Positions 58,715-64,000 of a DNA stretch of 64,000 nucleotides are shown here, piece by piece. The translations under genes and the position numbers were made by a program. Origin of the DNA: SR-FBR-E99 sp963732365 (GTDB taxonomy: Bacteria > Bacteroidota > Bacteroidia > Bacteroidales > VadinHA17); the NCBI GenBank assembly GCA_963732365.1, contig CAVSZC010000001.1, positions 62,001 to 126,000 on the forward strand, in the 5' to 3' direction. The stretch's first letter is position 1. Each line of letters opens with the position of its first letter. The notes under the pieces are model-generated. The model was given only the letters and a program-made list of their open reading frames with translations. It had not been told where the DNA came from and ran no database searches.

Positions 58715-58778
58715 GTCACTACAGTGATATTCCCAAAAATGGCTCCTGATGACAGGTGCTTCCGAACGGGAAAATAAC

Positions 58779-58786
58779 TAATTTTG
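58779..58786 (+). promoter_or_regulatory. secA promoter, -7 box TAATTTTG
   Basis: TAATTTTG ends exactly 25 bases before the secA ATG. Confidence 0.6.
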
Positions 58787-58811
58787 CGAAAGTTTTCAAA
58801 AGAGATTTTAA

Positions 58812-61800
58812 ATGAGCATTGTAAGCAAAGTTCTCACATTCTTCCTTGGCGACAAAGTCGAACGCGATATAAAAGAGATTGAACCCTATGTCGGAAAGAT
58901 AAAGAGCGAATTCAGCCAGCTTTCCTCTCTCTCCAATGATGCCCTCCGCGAGCGTACTGCCGCATTGAAAAAGGAGATCATTGACTCTGTCGCCGTTGAT
59001 GAAAAGGAGATACGTGACCTCAGGGCCACGGCCGAGAAAGAGGAGGATGTAAACCTTAAAGAGGAACTGTACAATAAGATTGACAGAATTGACAAGCAGA
59101 TACTTGAGACACTTGAGAAGAAGCTTGATGAGGTGCTCCCTGCAGCTTTCGCCATCGTAAAGGAGACTGCCAGACGGTTCAAGGAGAACGATACGCTGGA
59201 GGTCACTGCGCGGGATTGGGATCGTGACCTGGCCGCCACACGCCCTTCGATAACCATCTCAGGTGACAAAGCTTACTGGAAGAACCGCTGGATGGCAGGA
59301 GGCAACGAAATCTTGTGGGATATGGTTCACTATGATGTGCAGCTGGTAGGTGGTGTGGCGCTGCACAAGGGAAAGATATCCGAGATGGCTACCGGTGAAG
59401 GAAAGACCCTGGTGGCAACCCTGCCGGTCTTCCTTAACGCTCTCGCCGGACGCGGCGTGCATATAGTAACGGTAAACGATTACCTCTCGAAGCGTGACTC
59501 AGAATGGATGGGACCGCTGTATGAGTTCCACGGTCTCACGGTCGACTGCATAGACAAGCATGAACCAAACTCACAATCGCGCCGTAAAGCATATAACTCA
59601 GACATCACCTTCGGCACCAACAACGAATTCGGATTTGACTACCTGCGCGATAACATGGCCATCAACCCCGAGGATCTTGTGCAGAGAAAACACCATTACG
59701 CCATCGTTGACGAGGTTGACTCCGTACTTATCGACGATGCACGTACCCCACTTATTATCTCAGGCCCCACGGCCAAGAGCGATATGCTGCAGTTCGATGA
59801 GTACAAACACAAGGTTGAGAAGCTTGTAAGTGCCCAGAAGAAGCTGGTCACCGAGCTTCTGGCCTCCTCTAAGAAACTCATCGGTGATGGCAAGGGCGAG
59901 GAGGGGGGACTGCTCCTCCTGAGAGCTTATAAAGGACTGCCAAGGAACAATGCCCTGATCAAATTCCTCAGCGAAGAGGGAGTGAGGTCACTGCTGCAGA
60001 AGACAGAGAACTTCTACATGCAGAACAACTCCAAGGATATGCCAAAGGTGACTGAAGAGCTCTTTTTTGTGATAGATGAGAAGGCCAACTCAATTGAACT
60101 GACAGAAAAAGGACATGACCTCATAACCACATCCGTTGAGGATGCTAGCTTCTTCGTCCTTCCTGATGTGGGGAGCAAGGTGGCTGATATCGAAAAGAAC
60201 GTCAAGGACGAGATGGAGAGGGTCAGGGCTAAGGATGAGCTGCTAAAGGACTTTGCAATAAAGTCTGAGAGGGTCCATACGATGACACAGTTGCTGAAGG
60301 CTTACACCCTGTTTGAGAAGGATGTTGAGTATGTTCTGATGGACAACAAGGTGAAGATTGTCGACGAGCAGACCGGACGTATACTGGAGGGAAGGCGTTA
60401 TTCCGACGGATTGCACCAGGCAATTGAAGCCAAGGAGAATGTCAAGGTGGAAGCCTCAACACAGACGTATGCCACCGTCACTCTTCAGAACTACTTCAGG
60501 ATGTATCACAAGCTAGCCGGCATGACAGGCACCGCCATAACAGAGGCAGGAGAGTTCTGGAACATCTACAAGCTTGACGTAGTGGTCATACCTACAAACG
60601 TCAAGGTGATCAGAAATGACCATGAAGACCTGGTCTACAAGACCAAGAGAGAGAAATACAATGCAGTCATTGATGAGATACTGAACCTTAACAGGCAGGG
60701 CAGACCGGTGCTCGTTGGTACCACTTCAGTCGAGATATCCGAACTGCTGAGCCGGATGCTAAAGATGAAAGGTCTTAAGCATAACGTGCTGAATGCCAAG
60801 CTTCACCAGCGTGAGGCAGAGATCGTTCTGGAAGCCGGTAAGACCGGAACCATCACCATAGCCACAAACATGGCCGGCAGGGGAACCGACATTAAACTGA
60901 CCCCGGAGGTGAAAAAGGCGGGAGGACTGGCTATCATCGGAACTGAACGCCACGAATCACGCCGGGTTGACAGACAGCTGAGAGGCCGCGCCGGGCGCCA
61001 GGGAGACCCCGGATCATCACAGTTCTTCGTCTCACTGGAGGATGATCTCATGCGGCTTTTCGGATCGGAGAGGATAGCAGGTATCATGGACCGTCTCGGA
61101 CTCAAGGACGGAGAGATGATACAACACTCCATGATAACCAAATCAATTGAGAGGGCACAGAAGAAAGTTGAGGAGAACAACTTCGGAATAAGAAAGAGAC
61201 TTCTTGAATATGACGATGTCATGAACTCACAGCGGGAGGTCATATACAGCAAGAGACGTCACGCACTTCTTGGCGAGAGGCTGAGTGTTGACATTGCCAA
61301 TATGATGTACGATGTGACCGATAACACCGTCACCGTCAATAAGGAGGCAGGCGATTATGATGAGTTCCAGTTTGCACTTATCAGAACATTCTCCATCGAT
61401 TCTCCCCTTCCGAAGGGAGAATTCCTGAAGAGAGACAACCAGGATATTATAAACGGTGTTTATGATAAAGTGCTTGAAGCCTACCGCCGAAAGGGGGAGG
61501 TGATATCCACCACGGCACTTCCGGTTCTCAGGGATGTCTATGAACGGATGTCAGCTACATATGAGAATGTCGTGGTCCCTATAAATGACGGGACGCGAAC
61601 ATACAATGTCGTTACAAACCTTAAGGCGGCTGTTGAGTCAGAGGGGAGAGAGTTGCTCCGTTCGTTTGAAAAGACATCGGTACTGGCTACCATAGATGAT
61701 GCCTGGAGAGAACATCTTCGTGAGATGGATGACCTTAAGCAGTCTGTGCAGAATGCAACATATGAACAGAAAGATCCTCTGCTCATCTACAAGTTCGAGT

Positions 61801-61892
61801 CGTTTGAGCTGTTCAAGACGATGATTAACAAGGTAAATCACGACGTGGTCAGCCTCCTGATGAAAGGGTACCATCCCCGTGACATCTTCTGA
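58812..61892 (+). CDS. secA: Preprotein translocase ATPase SecA, reading frame ends before the C-terminal tail
   Basis: Motor that pushes unfolded preproteins through SecYEG. Walker A MATGEGKTLVATLP lies near residue 195, DEVDSVLIDDARTPL near 300, TNMAGRGTDIKL and RQLRGRAGRQGDPGSSQFFVSLEDDLMRLFG near 690-750, and the helical wing and scaffold regions follow. The protein has the Bacteroidota-type insert near residues 330-430. The frame stops after MKGYHPRDIF at 61892 (1026 residues). The expected linker and zinc-binding SEC-C motif lie immediately downstream in the +1 frame (61864-62133). A single extra base within AAAGGGT at 61863-61869 would explain this; all motor domains are intact. Confidence 0.95.
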   Translation: MSIVSKVLTFFLGDKVERDIKEIEPYVGKIKSEFSQLSSLSNDALRERTAALKKEIIDSVAVDEKEIRDLRATAEKEEDVNLKEELYNKIDRIDKQILETLEKKLDEVLPAAFAIVKETARRFKENDTLEVTARDWDRDLAATRPSITISGDKAYWKNRWMAGGNEILWDMVHYDVQLVGGVALHKGKISEMATGEGKTLVATLPVFLNALAGRGVHIVTVNDYLSKRDSEWMGPLYEFHGLTVDCIDKHEPNSQSRRKAYNSDITFGTNNEFGFDYLRDNMAINPEDLVQRKHHYAIVDEVDSVLIDDARTPLIISGPTAKSDMLQFDEYKHKVEKLVSAQKKLVTELLASSKKLIGDGKGEEGGLLLLRAYKGLPRNNALIKFLSEEGVRSLLQKTENFYMQNNSKDMPKVTEELFFVIDEKANSIELTEKGHDLITTSVEDASFFVLPDVGSKVADIEKNVKDEMERVRAKDELLKDFAIKSERVHTMTQLLKAYTLFEKDVEYVLMDNKVKIVDEQTGRILEGRRYSDGLHQAIEAKENVKVEASTQTYATVTLQNYFRMYHKLAGMTGTAITEAGEFWNIYKLDVVVIPTNVKVIRNDHEDLVYKTKREKYNAVIDEILNLNRQGRPVLVGTTSVEISELLSRMLKMKGLKHNVLNAKLHQREAEIVLEAGKTGTITIATNMAGRGTDIKLTPEVKKAGGLAIIGTERHESRRVDRQLRGRAGRQGDPGSSQFFVSLEDDLMRLFGSERIAGIMDRLGLKDGEMIQHSMITKSIERAQKKVEENNFGIRKRLLEYDDVMNSQREVIYSKRRHALLGERLSVDIANMMYDVTDNTVTVNKEAGDYDEFQFALIRTFSIDSPLPKGEFLKRDNQDIINGVYDKVLEAYRRKGEVISTTALPVLRDVYERMSATYENVVVPINDGTRTYNVVTNLKAAVESEGRELLRSFEKTSVLATIDDAWREHLREMDDLKQSVQNATYEQKDPLLIYKFESFELFKTMINKVNHDVVSLLMKGYHPRDIF

Positions 61893-62133
61893 CAATGTCA
61901 GAGAGGCTCAGAGACGCAGGCAGGCAGACATGAGCAGGCTGAGGACACAGAAAAGCGACTTTGACAGCTATGGCAGCGGTCCCGGCACGCCACCTGACAG
62001 AAGGCAGCAACAGCAGGCAGCACCCGTCAGGGTTGAAAAGAAAGTCGGCAGGAATGATCCGTGTCCGTGCGGCAGCGGAAAGAAATACAAGCATTGTCAC
62101 GGACAGGGCCTTGGTGACGCTCCCGGAGCCTGA
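61864..62133 (+). pseudogene. secA: Out-of-frame C-terminal tail of SecA with SEC-C zinc motif
   Basis: In the +1 frame relative to secA, translation reads KGTIPVTSSDNVREAQRRR, then a Gln-rich linker and VGRNDPCPCGSGKKYKHCHG, the SEC-C zinc-binding motif (Cys, Cys, Cys, His) that contacts SecB, ribosomes or lipids in SecA. Joined to the upstream frame it gives about 1107 residues, the usual Bacteroidota length. Either the sequence carries a one-base error, the gene is truly frameshifted, or the tail is made by recoding. The GTG at 61879 could in principle start a free 84-residue peptide. Confidence 0.85.
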
Positions 62134-62142
62134 GACAACGCC

Positions 62143-63030
62143 TCAGGACCGTTTTGAGAGTTCTTCCATCACCTTTGCAATACGTAACTGAATATGCCTG
62201 TTCACAGTGACAAGCGGCAGCCTGAGGTAGTTGTGACACAGGTTCATCGCGGTCATTACCGATTTCACACCTGCCGGATTGCCATCAGCGAATAAAAGCT
62301 CAATCATCTCAAGGTACCTGAATTGTATCTCCCTGGCTATTTTGAAGTTATGCCTCAGAGCCTGCTGTACCATCTCTGCCCAGTCAGCAGGATAGGCGTT
62401 GGCCAGCACTGAAACTACTCCGGCACCGCCGGCTGCAATAACCGGCAACACATCCATGTCGTTCCCGGCTATGACCAGGAAGCCTTCAGGCTTATCCCTG
62501 ACGATCTTCATCACGTTCTCAAAATTGCCTGATGACTCCTTAATACCTATAATGTTTTCACAGTCCCTTGCCAGTTCCAGGCAGGTCTCCGGCAAGATGC
62601 TGCTGGCTGTCCGTGACGGAACATTATAAAGAATCACAGGCACCGGACTTGAGGAGGCTATCTGCCTGAAGTGCTGATATATACCACGCTGGTTTGGTTT
62701 ATTGTAGTAAGGGGCAACCGACAGAATGGCATCGACGCCCTCCATGTCGGCCTGCCTTATATAACTTACTGTTTCGGATGTATTATTACCCCCGATGCCA
62801 ACAACAAGCGGAACCCTTTTATTGACCGCTTCAACTGCAAACGATGTCAGGGCACTTTTTTCATCCCTGTTCAGTGTGGAAGCTTCTCCCGTTGTCCCTA
62901 AAATGACCAGATAATCTACACCACCGCCGATAAGATGCTCAATGATTTTACCCATTGACGAGAAGTCAATGCTCATATCGTTCTTGAAAGGCGTTATTAC
63001 TGCCACACCTGTCCCTTTGAATTTCTTCAT
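62143..63030 (-). CDS. dapA: 4-hydroxy-tetrahydrodipicolinate synthase
   Basis: Condenses pyruvate with aspartate semialdehyde, the committed step to diaminopimelate and lysine. Signatures: GVAVITPFKND, LGTTGEASTLNRDEK, YNVPSRTASSI with the catalytic Tyr, and GIKESSGN with the Schiff-base Lys. 295 residues. It works with lysC-lysA at 5855-8322, though far away. It precedes no other lysine gene here; a DUF6913 gene and ligA lie upstream on the same strand. Confidence 0.96.
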   Translation of the reverse strand: MKKFKGTGVAVITPFKNDMSIDFSSMGKIIEHLIGGGVDYLVILGTTGEASTLNRDEKSALTSFAVEAVNKRVPLVVGIGGNNTSETVSYIRQADMEGVDAILSVAPYYNKPNQRGIYQHFRQIASSSPVPVILYNVPSRTASSILPETCLELARDCENIIGIKESSGNFENVMKIVRDKPEGFLVIAGNDMDVLPVIAAGGAGVVSVLANAYPADWAEMVQQALRHNFKIAREIQFRYLEMIELLFADGNPAGVKSVMTAMNLCHNYLRLPLVTVNRHIQLRIAKVMEELSKRS

Positions 63031-63062
63031 TCTGCTGTTGTTGATCTGTCTGGTTGTGAATA

Positions 63063-63629
63063 TTATGCCCTTGTTTCAGGGTTACTTATCAAGGCGAGAT
63101 AATGCAGTGCCTGCTGAAGGAACACAGCAATGCTGAAAGGCTTTCCGGCCTGTATCATCAGATCATAGGGGGCGCTTGCCGGATCAGCTGACTGATCAGG
63201 CCCAACCTTCATTGGTGCCGCTGAGAGAGTTACTATATACTCGAGGCAGAACAGTGATGAAGGATTTATATCAATGAGCAGGTCGAACTTTGCTCCGATA
63301 AAATCACGGGCATCCTGTGATACAGGTATATATGCCCAATTAAGATCACTTTCCTTAAGGAATTTCATGTATGTGAGCCCGGTGAGCCTGTCGGGTACGC
63401 TCTTGCCGGGTACCCACGCAAGAACCTCCACACTCTTGCCCAGGTCAGCCATCTGCCTGTTCAGATTTGCCAGATGCTGAAAGTCATTCTCGATTGAGGC
63501 ATCCCAGAGAAGACCGACCTTTTTTACCCTGTCAAGGTCAAAACCCTGCTTCAGTCTTATGACTGATGCCATCTGCCGGCTGAGAATCATCCTTCCGGCC
63601 CTGAGCCTGAGTTTTCCGAAAAGTTCCAT
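63063..63629 (-). CDS. DUF6913-family protein between ligA and dapA
   Basis: A 188-residue soluble protein with no signal peptide or recognisable catalytic motif. The middle part (VKKVGLLWDASIENDFQHLANL ... KSVEVLAWVPGK) suggests an alpha/beta fold, and FDLLIDINPSSLFCLEYIVTLSAAPMKVG looks like a second strand-helix unit. It matches the uncharacterised Bacteroidota family that usually lies between ligA and dapA. Function unknown. Confidence 0.82.
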   Translation of the reverse strand: MELFGKLRLRAGRMILSRQMASVIRLKQGFDLDRVKKVGLLWDASIENDFQHLANLNRQMADLGKSVEVLAWVPGKSVPDRLTGLTYMKFLKESDLNWAYIPVSQDARDFIGAKFDLLIDINPSSLFCLEYIVTLSAAPMKVGPDQSADPASAPYDLMIQAGKPFSIAVFLQQALHYLALISNPETRA

Positions 63630-63677
63630 ACAAATACAAACCTATTATTTTTTTGATTACGTGATTGTACAGGGTGG

Positions 63678-64000
63678 CTATTCTTTTATCATTTCCAGGA
63701 ACTCTGCTTCGGTGACTAGTTTAATCCCAAGCTCTGTTGCCTTTGCCCTCTTTGAAGGTCCCATATCACTGCCTGCCACAATGAATGATGTGTTTCCTGA
63801 TACTGAGCCTGCAGTCTTCCCGCCTGCTGCCTCAATGAGTGATTTCAGTTCCTCGCGGGTAAATCTTTCGAATGAGCCGCTGACCACAATCGTTTTACCG
63901 TAGAGGGGGCCTTTTACAGTTACCGCCGGGGCCATGCCCTCGAATGTCATTCCTGCGGCACTCAGACGCCTTATGATCTCTGTGTTGTCGGGATCAGAGA
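63678..64000 (-). CDS. ligA: NAD-dependent DNA ligase, C-terminal part (runs off the window)
   Basis: The last 106 residues are present. A helix-hairpin-helix remnant (NTEIIRRLSAAGM) is followed by the BRCT domain: LYGKTIVVSGSFERFTREELKSLIEAAGGKTAGSVSGNTSFIVAG, then AKATELGIKLVTEAEFLEMI. The BRCT fold with GGK and the FIVAG strand is typical of LigA. The catalytic adenylation domain lies beyond the right edge. Confidence 0.92.
   Translation of the reverse strand, partial: SDPDNTEIIRRLSAAGMTFEGMAPAVTVKGPLYGKTIVVSGSFERFTREELKSLIEAAGGKTAGSVSGNTSFIVAGSDMGPSKRAKATELGIKLVTEAEFLEMIKE

Overview
The window comes from a member of the Bacteroidota, most likely Bacteroidales or a near relative. Four things point there. 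About seventeen genes or operons are preceded by the Bacteroidota -7 box TAnnTTTG. Several lipoproteins and the proteins with closest family matches are typical of the phylum (AddAB recombinase, amidase/MCE/LptD group, DciA, rpsF-rpsR-rplI, dapA-DUF6913-ligA). Many genes lack a strong Shine-Dalgarno sequence, and many neighbours overlap as ATGA or TTGA. It is ordinary chromosomal backbone: no phage, plasmid, insertion sequence, CRISPR array or rRNA gene is visible.

Layout. 1-2633 holds thrS-infC-rpmI (minus), with infC apparently starting at an AUA codon. 2787-5525 holds a PKD lipoprotein and a sodium/solute symporter with a small membrane partner. 5550-5855 is a structured intergenic element. 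5855-8322 is the lysC-lysA operon, followed by two tRNA-Leu genes. 8755-15071 is a peptidoglycan-recycling block: a GH3/beta-lactamase-like fusion, an HGSNAT-type membrane acetyltransferase, an AmgK-type kinase fused to a RapZ C-terminal domain, and a MurU-type nucleotidyltransferase. 15080-17488 is corA-trkH, whose leader can fold so as to hide or expose the corA ribosome binding site. 17704-20038 encodes the carboxynorspermidine route to polyamines. Then come an SDR, mnmA, and addA - radical SAM - addB with stop/start overlaps.

29210-36379 carries ribH, a TPR membrane protein, recF-dciA, an unrecognised protein with two transglutaminase-like modules behind ndk, and a DHH phosphoesterase followed by two FKBP lipoproteins. 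A second structured intergenic element follows at 36382-36570. 36571-45729 carries a large BNR-repeat protein, an RsmI-like methylase, a metallo-hydrolase, a small lipoprotein, a glycoside-hydrolase-like/FGE-like fusion, and galK overlapping dnaA. 47485-52785 is the envelope group (MCE, amidase, lptD) plus ridA. 52847-58092 holds rplI-rpsR-rpsF, dnaX with a probable slippage site, and a sensor kinase with a single-domain response regulator. 58150-64000 holds ferritin, secA whose zinc-binding tail is in another frame, dapA, a DUF6913 protein and the end of ligA.

The observations I would check first are the three-segment corA leader, the AmgK-RapZ fusion in the recycling cluster, the dnaX A10 slippage site, the secA frame break, and the two intergenic elements built from GNA-triloop mini-hairpins between inverted AGAGG-TGT-TCAAA ends.
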